A stretch of DNA of 45,648 bases from Bryobacterales bacterium (GTDB lineage Bacteria; Acidobacteriota; Terriglobia; Bryobacterales; Bryobacteraceae). Below are positions 17,360 to 27,225 of the stretch, piece after piece. The notes below the pieces were generated by a model, which ran no database searches, was not told the origin of the DNA, and saw only the letters and a program-made list of their open reading frames with translations. Location of the stretch: positions 8,686 through 54,333 of the forward strand of contig PMUP01000065.1 of the NCBI GenBank assembly GCA_003166865.1, read 5' to 3'. Each line of letters begins with the position of its first letter. Position 1 is the stretch's first letter. The position numbers and the translations under genes were made by a program.

Positions 17360-20300
17360 CTCACGGTGGATTCAACGCTTGAAGCGTTCTGTCGTCCATT
17401 CACTCTGAGCCAGCGTTCGAGAACCACTGCTAAAGAAGCTGTGGTGATCGGCTTCGAGATGTAGTCGTCCATCCCAGCCGCCAGGCAGCGTGCCTTATCT
17501 TCCACAAACGCACTGGCGGTAGCCGCGACGATGGGCGTTTTACGATTCTCGTTTTCGAGTTTGCGAATTGCGGCTGCCGCCTCGTAGCCGTCCATTTCGG
17601 GCATCTGGCAGTCCAGCAAGATCAAGTCATAGGCCTTCGAATTCGCCATCTCGACGGCGCGCAATCCATTCTCGGCCACGTCCACTGTGCAGCCTTCGCG
17701 CGCCAGCATCGCCTGAGCCACTTTTTGGTTGATGGCATTATCTTCGGCCAGCAGGACACTCCACAAACGGGTCGCTCGCTGCGAGAGCGGGTTTTCACTC
17801 TCAAGACAGTTCTCAGCGAGCGCGGAGAGCGAGGCCGCGGTTTCAGACTGGGCGCACACGTCCGCTGCAATGAAGAACGACACGCACGTGCCCTTGCCGA
17901 CTGTACTGTGAACCCGGATGTCCCCGCCCATCATTTGGATCAGGCGTTTCGAAATAGCCAAGCCCAACCCCGTTCCTCCGTATCGCCGTGTGGTGGACGA
18001 ATCGGCTTGCGAAAAATTCTTGAAAAGCCGACCTAACGCCGCGGCATCCATCCCGATACCGGAGTCAGCCACCTCGAAGTTCAGCCGGACTCGGCCGCCG
18101 CTCTGTTGCTCACTCCACAAGCGCAGATGCACCGTTCCCGCCGGAGTAAACTTGATTGCGTTCGATAGCAGATTGAGGACGATCTGGCGGAGGCGCGTCG
18201 GGTCGCCGTAAACCGATGCAGGAATGTCGGGTGCGACATCCACCGTAAAAGTGAGCTGCTTTTTCCGCATCTGTTCGCGCAGCAGAGCGCTGCAGTCCCG
18301 TATCACCGCTCCTACCGCAAACTCGATTCGCTCCATTTCCAGCTTGTCGGCCTCGATCTTCGAGAAATCGAGAATGTCGTTGATGATCGTCAGCAACAAA
18401 TCGCCCGAATGGCGGATGGTGTTCAGCCAATCGGTTTGCTCGGCATTGAGAGGAGTATCCAGAAGCAGGCTGGCCATTCCGAGCACACCGTTCATGGGTG
18501 TTCGAATTTCATGGCTCATGGCGGCCAGGAACTCGCTCTTCGCTTTGTTGGCCGCTTCCGCTTCTTCCTTCTTCTTGTCGAGATCCGCGGTGCGTTGGGC
18601 TACCATTGCTTCCAGTTCACTCTGGCGCAACATGAGGGCGCGCACTCGCCATCTCCAAAGCAGGCCGATCGCCAGGATGAACAGCCCCCATTCAGCCGCC
18701 AGCCCAGGTCGGGAAAGCCACCAGGGCGGACTAATCACAAAGGGAATTCGATACACGTTCGAATCCTGGCCGAGCGCCGGATCCGTTGCAACCGCTTCAA
18801 AGGTGTAAGATCCCGGCGGAAGTTGCGCATAGCGGATCTCATGGCTGGTTGTGTCCACCCATCGATCTTCCAAACCTGCTAACCGGTAGCGAAGCTTGAA
18901 AGTGCCGCCGTCGCGAAAGGGAGTGGCGAGGTCGATGACCAAGGGCGCTTTTCTCCAAGGGAGATAAGACGCCGAATTCGGATCCAGGCTTCGATCCCCG
19001 AATGCCGCCGACAGAGCATTCAACTTGAGAGAGGCAGGCTTGGTGTAATAAGCAGGATCGAGTAGATGCGAAAGCCCTCCACTGGTTCCAATCCAAATAC
19101 TGCCATCTCTATCTTCAAAGAAAGCTTGATCGTCCGTATCGTTCCAGACCAGGCCATCCTGTTGGGTCAAAACGTGCCACGTCTTACCGTCCAGAAATGT
19201 GACCCCGGTATCCAGCCCCAGCCAGATAAGCCCCTGACTATCACGCTCTATGAAATAAGCTCGTTCTGACCCAAGCGTTTTTTCCGTGTACCTGTCTACG
19301 TGAATGACGCGGTCGTTCTGAATCTGAATATGAACTACTCCAGGCTCTTGATTGACCCACAGGGAATTCGGTGCGTCGGCAGCCAAGGGGGAATCGTTAC
19401 CGCCTAACTCCAACCCGGGCCCGGTCTCGATCTTGTGCCAGACGGAGCCGCCCAAGCGGAAGAGACCACTCCTGGTATAAGCAAAAATCTGTCCGTCGGG
19501 AGTCTCCGTGACATGCGAGGTCCACTTGTCAAGGCTCAGTGACACCTGGAATCCAGAACCTGGGCGCGCCTGAGCGATCACGTGCAGCCCAGACTTTGTT
19601 CCCACCCATAGGCGCCCCCGCGAATCGGCCTGAACCATCCGAATAGAGTCGTGGCAGTCCACTCGTGTAGTCAAGTGGGTAATGGGATCGATGCGAACCA
19701 CGCTGTTTCCCGTGCCCACCCAAACGGCTCCGTCATTGGACTCAACCAGGCCTGAAACTCGCTGCCCTTTTGGCAAGCCGGGAAGCGGCCAAGGAGTGAA
19801 TCTTTTCCCACCCGGCTCCAGAAAGGCAAGTCCGCTGTCATCAGCCACCCAGAGCCGCCCGGTTCGGTCGCGTAAGATACCCCAAATCGTGTCGCTTTGT
19901 AAGCCCTCCGCGGTTGTCCAGGTCTCCCAAAGGTTATAGCCGAGCCATCTACTAAGCCCGTGGCCGCTCGATGCGAACCAAACCTCACCCGTGGGATTGA
20001 CGAACACCGGCCCGATACCATACGGAACCAGCCCCTGGCGCTCATCGAAACGATTCCAGGCTCCCTTTTCCCAGCGCAGCACCTCGGTCCCGCTGGATGT
20101 CAGAATTCGCCCTTGCCGGTCCTCGGTAATCGCATTGGTAGCATCGGGATTGTGCATTTCCGGGACGTCACGTTCTTGGAAGGTGGATGCTCCTTGCGGA
20201 AGAGAGGCGATGTGCTTATTTCCCAGTGCCCAAAGGTCGCCTCTGGAAGTAAGAAAGAGACTCTGCCAATTATCTTTCTGTAAACCCTCGTTCTCTCCCC

Positions 20301-20919
20301 ACTTTCGCAATTGAGAACCCTTGAGCCTGCAAATACCTTCTCCGCAGCCGGCAATCAGGGACCCATCCGGACCCGCCAGGACGCTGTGCGCCTTCAGCGG
20401 TAAACCGTGCGCCGTGGGATCTGGAACAGGGATCTGGTGAAAAATCCATTCGCCAGAGGACTGAGACTGATTTCCGGCCAGCAGGGCGTCATCGCTCGCG
20501 ATGAAGACCGTTCCATCGGAAGAAGAGGAGATTGTGGAGCCGGCAAACAAGGGCAGATTTCTGCCCTGAAAGCGAACGATATGAAATGCGCCCCCTTCGA
20601 GATATCCAACCCCGTTCTGACGGCCCACCCACAGACGCCCGGCGGCATCCTCATGTAATGCGAAGACATTTCCGAGCAGCACGTCGGACCCCAGGCTCAC
20701 ACGCTCAAAACGAAGCCCATCGTAGCGGAAAAGACCGTTCTCCGTGCCGGCCAAAAGAGACCCGGCCCGGGTCTGGAGAAGAACGTTCACATTCAGATTG
20801 CTCAGGCCCTCGGCCTGCCCGTATTGCTTAAACGTGTAGCGCTGAGCCAGACACACTGCTGGTAATAACAGGGCTCCGAAAATCGATAGCGACACGATAC
20901 CCGATCGTGATGCAGCCAT
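17356..20919 (-). CDS. Hybrid sensor histidine kinase/response regulator with periplasmic propeller sensor
   Basis: 1187 residues. A signal-like helix at the N-terminus is followed by two-component-regulator propeller repeats ('[16 protein letters not shown]', '[14 protein letters not shown]', '[13 protein letters not shown]'), then a Y_Y_Y domain ('[20 protein letters not shown]', '[15 protein letters not shown]') and a membrane helix ('[16 protein letters not shown]'). The HisKA box [10 protein letters not shown] places the phosphoacceptor at H803; an HATPase domain follows ('[12 protein letters not shown]', '[20 protein letters not shown]'). The C-terminal receiver has D1103 in '[13 protein letters not shown]'. 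Unlike Bacteroides HTCS it has no AraC output domain, so it must signal through a separate partner. No regulator gene is nearby. Confidence 0.94.
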   Translation of the reverse strand: MAASRSGIVSLSIFGALLLPAVCLAQRYTFKQYGQAEGLSNLNVNVLLQTRAGSLLAGTENGLFRYDGLRFERVSLGSDVLLGNVFALHEDAAGRLWVGRQNGVGYLEGGAFHIVRFQGRNLPLFAGSTISSSSDGTVFIASDDALLAGNQSQSSGEWIFHQIPVPDPTAHGLPLKAHSVLAGPDGSLIAGCGEGICRLKGSQLRKWGENEGLQKDNWQSLFLTSRGDLWALGNKHIASLPQGASTFQERDVPEMHNPDATNAITEDRQGRILTSSGTEVLRWEKGAWNRFDERQGLVPYGIGPVFVNPTGEVWFASSGHGLSRWLGYNLWETWTTAEGLQSDTIWGILRDRTGRLWVADDSGLAFLEPGGKRFTPWPLPGLPKGQRVSGLVESNDGAVWVGTGNSVVRIDPITHLTTRVDCHDSIRMVQADSRGRLWVGTKSGLHVIAQARPGSGFQVSLSLDKWTSHVTETPDGQIFAYTRSGLFRLGGSVWHKIETGPGLELGGNDSPLAADAPNSLWVNQEPGVVHIQIQNDRVIHVDRYTEKTLGSERAYFIERDSQGLIWLGLDTGVTFLDGKTWHVLTQQDGLVWNDTDDQAFFEDRDGSIWIGTSGGLSHLLDPAYYTKPASLKLNALSAAFGDRSLDPNSASYLPWRKAPLVIDLATPFRDGGTFKLRYRLAGLEDRWVDTTSHEIRYAQLPPGSYTFEAVATDPALGQDSNVYRIPFVISPPWWLSRPGLAAEWGLFILAIGLLWRWRVRALMLRQSELEAMVAQRTADLDKKKEEAEAANKAKSEFLAAMSHEIRTPMNGVLGMASLLLDTPLNAEQTDWLNTIRHSGDLLLTIINDILDFSKIEADKLEMERIEFAVGAVIRDCSALLREQMRKKQLTFTVDVAPDIPASVYGDPTRLRQIVLNLLSNAIKFTPAGTVHLRLWSEQQSGGRVRLNFEVADSGIGMDAAALGRLFKNFSQADSSTTRRYGGTGLGLAISKRLIQMMGGDIRVHSTVGKGTCVSFFIAADVCAQSETAASLSALAENCLESENPLSQRATRLWSVLLAEDNAINQKVAQAMLAREGCTVDVAENGLRAVEMANSKAYDLILLDCQMPEMDGYEAAAAIRKLENENRKTPIVAATASAFVEDKARCLAAGMDDYISKPITTASLAVVLERWLRVNGRQNASSVESTVS

Positions 20920-20987
20920 TCTTACGACTATCGACCTTGCGGGCTAAAGCCTTTAGATCCAAGGATCGTACGATTAACCGGGTGCGT

Positions 20988-23390
20988 TTATTGATAGATC
21001 ACGGTCGTGTTGCTGAACTCCGATTCGGTATACGCGCGTCCGAAGTCCAGACCGGTGGCTGAAAACGGTACCGGTGCGCCACGTGAGCTGATGCCCAGTG
21101 AGCCGGTAGCTATCGGCAGGATGCTATTGCTGAAGTCCGCGCTGGCGGGGAGCGCCTGAAGAATGCTGGCCGGAACTGTAAACTGGCCTGCACCGCCGTC
21201 CGCGGTGCAGGTGAATCCGGCCCCGGCGGCGGTCGACGTGGACGCTCCGCCAATAGAATATCCCGTGATCTGGACCGTCGAACCCGGATCGGCCCCGGTC
21301 CAGGTGACCTTGACGCCGCTCGACCTGGTAATGGTGGAGATGCCGCTTTCATTGCTCCAAAACAGATTCTGGGGGCCGACCGGGAATGTTACGTTGAACG
21401 CTCCAACACTGTTGCCGCCGGGTCCTGCGAAGGTAACTGAGCCAGCGGGGAGTTCATAAATGTCCCTGTAGTATCCGGTGCTCGACGACTCCTTAATATG
21501 GCCCTGTTCGTCGCCGTCCGTCACCGTAAGGGGCGAACCAGCGTCGAGGCCGGTGCTGTTATAAACACCTGGAGGAGGAGCAGACGTCCCAGTGAAAGTG
21601 TAAACCGTGCACGCACCAAGGTTCAGGATCGGGGCCAGGTCGGTTAGGTTTGTGAATTGATACTTGTAGAAGGTAGCAATCTGCTCAATCCCGCTGGCGA
21701 CCGAGGTGCCGCCGCCGCCAAATATACTGAGGACACTTGGAGCCGTGTCATTGTAGGCTTCATAAACTATATTTCCAAGGGTGGCCGAACCTTGGGTCCC
21801 CCAAGCGGCTAGAACGGAGTACGGGACGCCGAAGGGGTCCGTGCATGTGGCACTACCACTGGGTGCGACGGCCACGCTGACGAAATTGCTCATGGTGTTC
21901 CCGATCTCGACCGCGACTGGAACGTTGCATCCGATAATGTTCGCGGGAAGCGCGAATATAACCTGATCCACTCCGCCGCAGCATGGAGAGCGGCCATGAT
22001 AGATGGGAGTAACCAGTCTACCGCCCACATAAACGATCGGATTGCTCGCGGGGATATTGCCCGTGGGGGGCTTGTTGGCATCGCTACCGGAAATCGCACC
22101 CAACCCGGTGCCCCAGAGAGTCAAATACTCGCCGGGATGTGCCACCAAGTTGTAGTCGACCAACTGGTAGGAGTCGTTCGTAGAAAGCGCCTGTCCGCTG
22201 CCAGAGCTGTTGAAGGTTAAGATTCCGAAACTACTGGCCACTACCTGCACAGACCCGGTGCTGATTTGTCCCTGATAGGTCACCATAACCGAATCCGTTC
22301 CGAGCGGCGCAGTCGACGGCATGATCGCGTTGATCTGGTGCGGACCCACGAAGAGCGGAATGGCGTTCACTGGCGCCCCCCCGCCTTGTGACACGCTGAC
22401 GGTAACCCCTCCCAGCGTGGTGGATAGTGGAAACGCGATGGGAGGGCTGTTGGACGGCCCAATGTTCTTTCCGAAGATGGTGAATATCGATCCTTGAGCG
22501 ATGCCCGAATTCGCCATTATTGGATTTGCATAGCTTGCCGCGTTCACAATTTCCTCCAAGGGCGTACTGGGACCGGTGCTTTCTCCCTTACCTTTGCACT
22601 CCCCCGCCGATCCCGCGTTGTAAATGGCCTGCAGCTCGGATTGACTCAGCGCGCGATCGAATGCCTGAACCTCATCGATCACGCCATTCAGAGTTCGGGG
22701 ATAGTCGAGCGAAATCCCAATTTGGCCGGAAGAGCCGATACTCCAGGGATTCGACGTGTAGCCGATGGGCGGCGCCAAGGTGAAAGATCCTTCGGCCACT
22801 CCGTTCACGTATAGCCGGAACACGCTTCCGTCATAAGTTCCAGCCACGTGATAAAAACTGCCGGCCGGGTAGGTGTCCGTGGAAATAATCTGATCGGTGC
22901 CAATATTACCGAAGACGAAAGTGAACTGGTTAGTTACGGCGGTCCAGTACAGCCCCACGGCAATCTGATATTCATCATTCGCGCCATTCTGTATGATCAG
23001 CGCGCTACCGTAAGCGTCGTTGTTCGGCCCCGGTCCCATGGGCTTCACCCAGGCAGCCCAGGTGAAGTTCGGGTTAGCGAGAGACTCCGACGCGGGGACC
23101 TGCAGATAACCGTTCTTTCCGAGGCTAAATCCGTCCAACACTTCGCCCGGGACGTGGGTAACGCCGACCGCCGCGTTGGGATTATTCAAACCGGCAAGAT
23201 CGTCATTATTGGTGTCGCCTGGCCACCAGCTCACCAGTCCGGATGGCGGGGCCAGGCACGTTGACGAGGCCGCGCGGGACGGGAGCGAGCCCGCCGTAAA
23301 CCACAGGATCAACGCCGCAATCTCCAAAGCGGCGAAATGCGGCCGGCGTCGGGCCAAGGGCGATGAAAATTGTGAACTGAAGCTCCTCAT
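20988..23390 (-). CDS. Secreted LamG-domain protein with internal Solibacter domain (TIGR03437)
   Basis: 800 residues from ATG 23388-23390, chosen because AGGAGG precedes it by 6 bases and a signal peptide follows ('EIAALILWFTAGSLPSRAA'). Residues of about 45-265 form a LamG/concanavalin-like lectin domain ('GLVSWWPGDTNNDDLAGLNN', 'WAAWVKPMGP', 'GVIDEVQAFDRALSQSELQA'). Then comes the TIGR03437 module ('IVNAASYANPIMANSGIAQG', 'SIFTIFGKNIGPSNS', 'YLTLWGTGLG'). About 250 further residues follow, so the module is internal rather than C-terminal. Glycan binding is plausible from LamG; no enzyme motif is seen. Divergent from yceI. Confidence 0.85.
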   Translation of the reverse strand: MRSFSSQFSSPLARRRPHFAALEIAALILWFTAGSLPSRAASSTCLAPPSGLVSWWPGDTNNDDLAGLNNPNAAVGVTHVPGEVLDGFSLGKNGYLQVPASESLANPNFTWAAWVKPMGPGPNNDAYGSALIIQNGANDEYQIAVGLYWTAVTNQFTFVFGNIGTDQIISTDTYPAGSFYHVAGTYDGSVFRLYVNGVAEGSFTLAPPIGYTSNPWSIGSSGQIGISLDYPRTLNGVIDEVQAFDRALSQSELQAIYNAGSAGECKGKGESTGPSTPLEEIVNAASYANPIMANSGIAQGSIFTIFGKNIGPSNSPPIAFPLSTTLGGVTVSVSQGGGAPVNAIPLFVGPHQINAIMPSTAPLGTDSVMVTYQGQISTGSVQVVASSFGILTFNSSGSGQALSTNDSYQLVDYNLVAHPGEYLTLWGTGLGAISGSDANKPPTGNIPASNPIVYVGGRLVTPIYHGRSPCCGGVDQVIFALPANIIGCNVPVAVEIGNTMSNFVSVAVAPSGSATCTDPFGVPYSVLAAWGTQGSATLGNIVYEAYNDTAPSVLSIFGGGGTSVASGIEQIATFYKYQFTNLTDLAPILNLGACTVYTFTGTSAPPPGVYNSTGLDAGSPLTVTDGDEQGHIKESSSTGYYRDIYELPAGSVTFAGPGGNSVGAFNVTFPVGPQNLFWSNESGISTITRSSGVKVTWTGADPGSTVQITGYSIGGASTSTAAGAGFTCTADGGAGQFTVPASILQALPASADFSNSILPIATGSLGISSRGAPVPFSATGLDFGRAYTESEFSNTTVIYQ

Positions 23391-23396
23391 CGTATG

Positions 23397-23420
23397 CCTC
23401 CTTCTTGACCTTAAATTATA
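23397..23420 (-). promoter_or_regulatory. Putative -10 box and ribosome-binding site of the LamG gene
   Basis: Reading the minus strand, a perfect TATAAT lies at 23415-23420 and AGGAGG at 23397-23402, 6 bases before the ATG. The -35 region at 17-18 bases is only T-rich, so the promoter is weakly supported. It would give a leader of under 20 bases. Confidence 0.4.
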
Positions 23421-23553
23421 TAAGGCGTCGTCCGGCGGAAAAACCCTCACCCTACCGAGCAAGTGCGCCCCGGGTACGTCCTCCCTTCCGCGCTCCGTTG
23501 TAAACTACATGAGGGCGCACACCTGTCGTCCGCGAAAAGAGGAAACTTCACAA

Positions 23554-24111
23554 ATGAGCACCGCCCCCACTGCGGCAACTGCCGTCACATATACGATCGA
23601 TCCGGCCCACTCCAGCGCCGGTTTCAAGATCAAGCACCTGATGGTCGCCTACATTCGAGGAGGATTCAGCGGCGTCACCGGCGACGTGGTCGTCGACCAC
23701 GCCAACCCGGCCAATACGAAGATTAGCGCCAGTATCGACGCCACCACTCTTCATACGCACGATGAAAAGCGCGATGCGCACGTCAAAGCTGGGGATTTCC
23801 TGGACGTCGAGAAATATCCCAAGATCAGCTTCGTTTCCAAGCGCGTCATCCCGGATGGCAAGTACCAGTGGAAGATCATCGGCGACTTGACGTTCCGCGG
23901 CGTCACCAAAGAAGTCACGCTGGACGTGGAAAGCGCGCCGGCGGAAGCCAAAGACCCCTGGGGCAATCTGCGCAGCGGCGCCTCCGCGGAGACGGTCATT
24001 AAGCGCAGCGAGTTCGGGCTAAATTTCAATGCGCCGCTCGAGACCGGTGGCTTCATGCTTAGCGACGAAGTGCACATTCACCTGGACGTCGAGCTGATTA
24101 AGAAGGCCTGA
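23554..24111 (+). CDS. YceI-family lipid-binding protein (no signal peptide)
   Basis: 185 residues from ATG 23554 with AGAGGAAA upstream. The YceI beta-barrel blocks are 'YTIDPAHSSAGFKIKHLMV', 'RGGFSGVTGDVVVD', 'RDAHVKAGDFLDVEKYPKIS', 'GDLTFRGVTKEVTLDV' and 'SEFGLNFNAPLETGGFMLSD'. Family members bind polyisoprenoid or fatty-acyl chains. This copy has no leader, so it should stay in the cytoplasm, unlike E. coli YceI. The stop abuts that of the convergent hydrolase (TGATCA). Confidence 0.92.
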   Translation: MSTAPTAATAVTYTIDPAHSSAGFKIKHLMVAYIRGGFSGVTGDVVVDHANPANTKISASIDATTLHTHDEKRDAHVKAGDFLDVEKYPKISFVSKRVIPDGKYQWKIIGDLTFRGVTKEVTLDVESAPAEAKDPWGNLRSGASAETVIKRSEFGLNFNAPLETGGFMLSDEVHIHLDVELIKKA

Positions 24112-25149
24112 TCAACCAAAGTTGGTCAGCCGGACCATCTCCCGAATCGCTTGAACCACCAGCTCCGGTTGGTCGAGCTGTATCCAGTGCCCGCTCTTCG
24201 CCGCAATGATGTGCTGGCCGTGCGGAGAGCGGCGGGCTAACGCATCGCGTTCCTTCAATTGTTCCGGTGTCGAGCTGGCCGCGGACAGCACGATCACGGG
24301 AAGGTTGCCGGGTTCCGCGAACGCGTCCGCTTCGGCGGCGCTGGCCGGAAGCGATTCCAGATACCCGGCCAGTCCGAGAAAACTCTTGGCCTGGCACCAG
24401 TGCGCCCGCACCATCGGCCAGGTTTCAGGTGGCATCTTGCTGACTTCGCCCACCAGCCGCGAGATTACCGATTCGCCGCGTCCGCTGCTCAGCATGGCAA
24501 TTGCCTTTGGGACCAGCCGCCCGCCCGCCATCAACAACGCGAGTGACGCCCGCACTACGCCGATTCGCGCCAGCAGGGCTCCGCGCCGCGCCAGCTTCAC
24601 TCCTAGTCGAAGCATCTTCGAGTGCGAGGGAGAAACGCTCAACCATTCGCTCGGCGATAGCGGATCAACCAAAACCAGGCCCGCCACTTGTTCCGGATAT
24701 TTGGCCGCGTAGGCGCGCACCAACATGCCGCCGAAGGAGTGCCCCACCAAAATGCGCTGCGAAGAAATCCTCGCGCCCGAGAGCAACGCGTGCAGTTCCT
24801 CCACGATGTTCGAGGTCGTTCGGGGCGCCGTGGCCGGATCACTCCATCCCAGCCACGCGCGATCATACGTGCAAGCACGGGCAAATCCCTCGACCTGCGC
24901 TCGAACTTGGGTCCAACTGAGGCAGCTGGCCGAGATGCCGGATTCGAAAATCACCGGCGGCCCAGCCTCGCCGCTCTCGATGATGTGCAAACGAGAGCCG
25001 AGATGCAGACGAGAGCCGCCAATGTCGATCATCCGTCCCGGCGGCGGATAGCGGCGCAGATCGGCTGCTGTTCCCAAGGCTTGGTAAATGCACCCGCCAA
25101 TAATGAGAACGGCGCCGATCGCAAGAACAAGCAGTAGAATCGACAGCAG
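24112..25149 (-). CDS. Alpha/beta hydrolase with N-terminal membrane anchor; start codon uncertain
   Basis: The hydrolase core has the nucleophile elbow 'ILVGHSFGGMLVRAYAAKYP' and terminal His in 'KSGHWIQLDQPELV', so it is probably an esterase or lipase. The first canonical in-frame start is TTG 25075-25077. But the codons upstream, back to the TAG of the Spy-like gene, encode a clear membrane helix (LLSILLLVLAIGAVLIIGG) joined to 'CIYQALGTAADLRRYPPPG', a junction usual in this family. None of these codons is ATG, GTG or TTG. I place the start at CTG 25147-25149 as a guess; ATT 25140 is another. With CTG the product is about 345 residues. Confidence 0.75.
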   Translation of the reverse strand: MLSILLLVLAIGAVLIIGGCIYQALGTAADLRRYPPPGRMIDIGGSRLHLGSRLHIIESGEAGPPVIFESGISASCLSWTQVRAQVEGFARACTYDRAWLGWSDPATAPRTTSNIVEELHALLSGARISSQRILVGHSFGGMLVRAYAAKYPEQVAGLVLVDPLSPSEWLSVSPSHSKMLRLGVKLARRGALLARIGVVRASLALLMAGGRLVPKAIAMLSSGRGESVISRLVGEVSKMPPETWPMVRAHWCQAKSFLGLAGYLESLPASAAEADAFAEPGNLPVIVLSAASSTPEQLKERDALARRSPHGQHIIAAKSGHWIQLDQPELVVQAIREMVRLTNFG

Positions 25150-25176
25150 GACCCACGATTCTACCGCATCACGCCA

Positions 25177-25635
25177 CTAATTCTGCGAGGGTGCCGGCGC
25201 TCGATGGCCCGCATGTCGCGCCTCTCGCAGTGCCGCCAGCTTCTGCTGCTGTTCGGGCGTCAGCGTCTGATAGACTTTCGCCATCGCCGTGCTTCGTATC
25301 GCCATGAGCTGACCCAGCTCGCTACCCTGGGCAGTCGCCAATTGCTGGATCTGCGCCGTATCATTGGCTTGGACCGCGGCCCGTAGCGACTGGCGCGTCT
25401 GCCGCACCTGCTGCCGGAGCGGCTGCGCCGACTGCCGTGCCTCCTGGAAAATCGATTTCTCCTGAGCCTGCTGGGCAGGCGTCAGATTAAGACTCGATAG
25501 GAACGCGCCATGCCGGCCATGTCTGTGACCGCCCGCAGGCGAAGTCTCGGCCGCGAACAAGCTGGTGGCTCCCAGGCTGGTTCCCAGGACTGCGATGGCC
25601 GTCCAGGCGGCAAAATTGTTTCTGAAGGTTTTCAT
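25177..25635 (-). CDS. Spy/CpxP-like periplasmic LTXXQ protein
   Basis: 152 residues from ATG 25633-25635 with AGGAG upstream. Signal peptide to 'SLFAAET'. The mature protein is His-rich at first ('GGHRHGRHGAF') and carries two LTxxQ motifs, 'LNLTPAQQAQEKSIFQEARQ' and 'TLTPEQQQKLAALREARHA', in an all-helical context, as in Spy and CpxP. Such proteins act as periplasmic chaperones or envelope-stress dampers. The His-rich start may bind metal. It is in the same frame as the following hydrolase, separated only by the TAG. Confidence 0.85.
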   Translation of the reverse strand: MKTFRNNFAAWTAIAVLGTSLGATSLFAAETSPAGGHRHGRHGAFLSSLNLTPAQQAQEKSIFQEARQSAQPLRQQVRQTRQSLRAAVQANDTAQIQQLATAQGSELGQLMAIRSTAMAKVYQTLTPEQQQKLAALREARHAGHRAPAPSQN

Positions 25636-25773
25636 GTTGTTTACTACTCCTAACTGATTGGACGAGACATTCAAGGTAAGGTTAAGCTCTCAGTTGTAAA
25701 GTGAAGTAACGGCCCGTAAGGCCTTGCCAATCCGGGCAACTTCGGATAAAGTGAGTCAACGGAGAGATTGAGA

Positions 25774-26310
25774 ATGGCCTTTTGCGCAAATTGCGGTGCG
25801 GCTGTTGACGGAAGATTTTGCCAGAAGTGCGGCGCGCCTGTGGCCGCGCCAGGAGCCGGTCCAGCACCGGCCGCCAGTGTAGACCCGCCTGGGGTGAATC
25901 CGGGTGGGGTGAATCCAGGTGCTGTGAATCCGTTACCGCCACCGGTGGCGACTAGCGTCACAATGAACGACAATTTGGCCGGAGCGCTCTGCTATTTGCT
26001 GGGCTTCATCACGGGGATTCTGTTCCTTGTGCTCGCCCCCTATAACCAGAACCGGACCATCCGCTTCCATGCCTTCCAGTCCATCTTTCTCAACATCGCC
26101 TGGTTCGCGCTGTATATTGTAGTGTCGATCGTTTCGATCGCCTTCAGGGTCATTCCCTTTGTCGGCACGTTTGTCTACGTTGTCCTGCACCTGGCGCTCT
26201 TTCTGGCCTTCGTCATCCTATGGTTCTACCTGCTGTTCAAAACCTACAACGGCGAGAAGATTGTCCTGCCTTTGGTGGGTCCCTTCGCTGACAAACAAGC
26301 CGGCGTCTGA
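25774..26310 (+). CDS. Zinc-ribbon membrane protein (DUF4870/Tic20-like)
   Basis: 178 residues from ATG 25774. The N-terminus is a zinc ribbon with two CxxC pairs ('MAFCANCGAAVDGRFCQKCG'), then a Pro/Gly-rich linker with the threefold block GVNPG. From about residue 65 on, three to four membrane helices follow with 'LAGALCYLLGFITGILFLVL', 'RTIRFHAFQSIFLNIAWFAL' and 'YNGEKIVLPLVG', the DUF4870 pattern. Function unknown. It is divergent from the Spy-like gene. Confidence 0.82.
   Translation: MAFCANCGAAVDGRFCQKCGAPVAAPGAGPAPAASVDPPGVNPGGVNPGAVNPLPPPVATSVTMNDNLAGALCYLLGFITGILFLVLAPYNQNRTIRFHAFQSIFLNIAWFALYIVVSIVSIAFRVIPFVGTFVYVVLHLALFLAFVILWFYLLFKTYNGEKIVLPLVGPFADKQAGV
25891..25935 (+). repeat. 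Three 15-bp tandem units in the zinc-ribbon linker
   Basis: Units at 25891-25905, 25906-25920 and 25921-25935 (diverged) encode GVNPG, GVNPG and AVNPL. They keep reading frame and only lengthen the flexible linker between the zinc ribbon and the membrane domain. Confidence 0.8.
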
Positions 26311-26362
26311 CGATGCCAGATAGCCCGCGGAATCTGGCCTGTCGTGAGCATTATGTAGTACG

Positions 26363-26749
26363 ATGACAGGCATGCTCGTCGAATTTGAATTTCGCGGCGA
26401 CATCTGCGTACTGCGTCTGCACGGGCGTTTCGCGACCGGCCAGGATTCTCTTTATCTCCACACCAAAGCCGAGGAGTTAAAGAACTCAGGCTACGTGAGG
26501 ATTCTGGTGGATTTCGGCGGCGTCGATTATGTCGACTCCACCGGCATCGGGTTTCTGATCGGGATTTACACCAGCGTTACCAGGAGCCCCAACGGCCAAT
26601 TCGCGCTGGCCAACGCCAACCGGCGCGTTCGCGAGGTGCTGGAACTGACGCGGCTCGCGCAGGTGATCCAACTGTTTCCGACCGAAGCTGCCGCTCTGGA
26701 AGCGCTCAACGCCGGCGGGGGAAAATCCTCAGCCTCGCAGGCCAGCTGA
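26363..26749 (+). CDS. STAS-domain anti-anti-sigma factor
   Basis: 128 residues. 'EFRGDICVLRLHGRF' and 'RILVDFGGVDYVDSTGIGFL' are the STAS signature; the Ser in DSTGIG is the site phosphorylated by a serine kinase such as RsbW/SpoIIAB. Partner switching releases or captures a sigma factor. There is no kinase or phosphatase gene beside it, so its partners are elsewhere. A second ATG three codons in (26372) is an alternative start. Confidence 0.9.
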   Translation: MTGMLVEFEFRGDICVLRLHGRFATGQDSLYLHTKAEELKNSGYVRILVDFGGVDYVDSTGIGFLIGIYTSVTRSPNGQFALANANRRVREVLELTRLAQVIQLFPTEAAALEALNAGGGKSSASQAS

Positions 26750-26772
26750 TCGCATTACAGAACTGCGACCGA

Positions 26773-27216
26773 TCATTCCGCAGCCCCCAATACTTCTTCT
26801 GGCACCGGTTTCCCGCGCCGCGCATAGCGAATCTTGCCCGACTTGCCCACCAGGTACACCGTGCGCTTCACGATGAGCCCCTTGGCGCGATAGAGCGCGC
26901 CCACCAGTTGTCCGGGATCGGCAAGCAGCGCGAACGGGAAGCCGTGATTCGCACAGAATCGCGCGTGCTTGGCTTCGCTCGCCGGATTAACGCCCAGCAC
27001 GACGGCATCCTTGGATTGCACGAGCGCCCAATTATCGCGGAACTCGCAAAGCTGCTTGGTGCACAGCGTGGTTTCGTCGGCCGGATAGAACACCAGCACG
27101 ACGTTCTTCCCGCGCAGCGCAGTCAATGCAACTTCGCCGCCATCCTGATCGCGCAGCGTGAACTCCGGCGCGTCTTGGCCCACGGGTAACGGTTCGGAAA
27201 ACAGCCAGGAAAGCAT
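26773..27216 (-). CDS. bcp: Peroxiredoxin, PrxQ/Bcp type
   Basis: 147 residues. 'APEFTLRDQDGGEVALTALR' leads into the peroxidatic site 'VVLVFYPADETTLCTKQLCE', where the first Cys attacks peroxide and the second, five residues on, is the PrxQ-type resolving Cys. 'VLGVNPASEAKHARFCANHG' follows. It reduces hydroperoxides using thioredoxin. It is convergent with the STAS gene and starts 10 bases from the displaced end of the DUF4276 remnant. Confidence 0.9.
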   Translation of the reverse strand: MLSWLFSEPLPVGQDAPEFTLRDQDGGEVALTALRGKNVVLVFYPADETTLCTKQLCEFRDNWALVQSKDAVVLGVNPASEAKHARFCANHGFPFALLADPGQLVGALYRAKGLIVKRTVYLVGKSGKIRYARRGKPVPEEVLGAAE

Positions 27217-27225
27217 CCGTTCAGT

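Noticed and set aside
20944-20956. Small palindrome CTAAAG-C-CTTTAG between two minus-strand genes
   Set aside because: Too short and without a T-run to be a terminator; could be a fragment of a dispersed repeat, but no other copy was found here.
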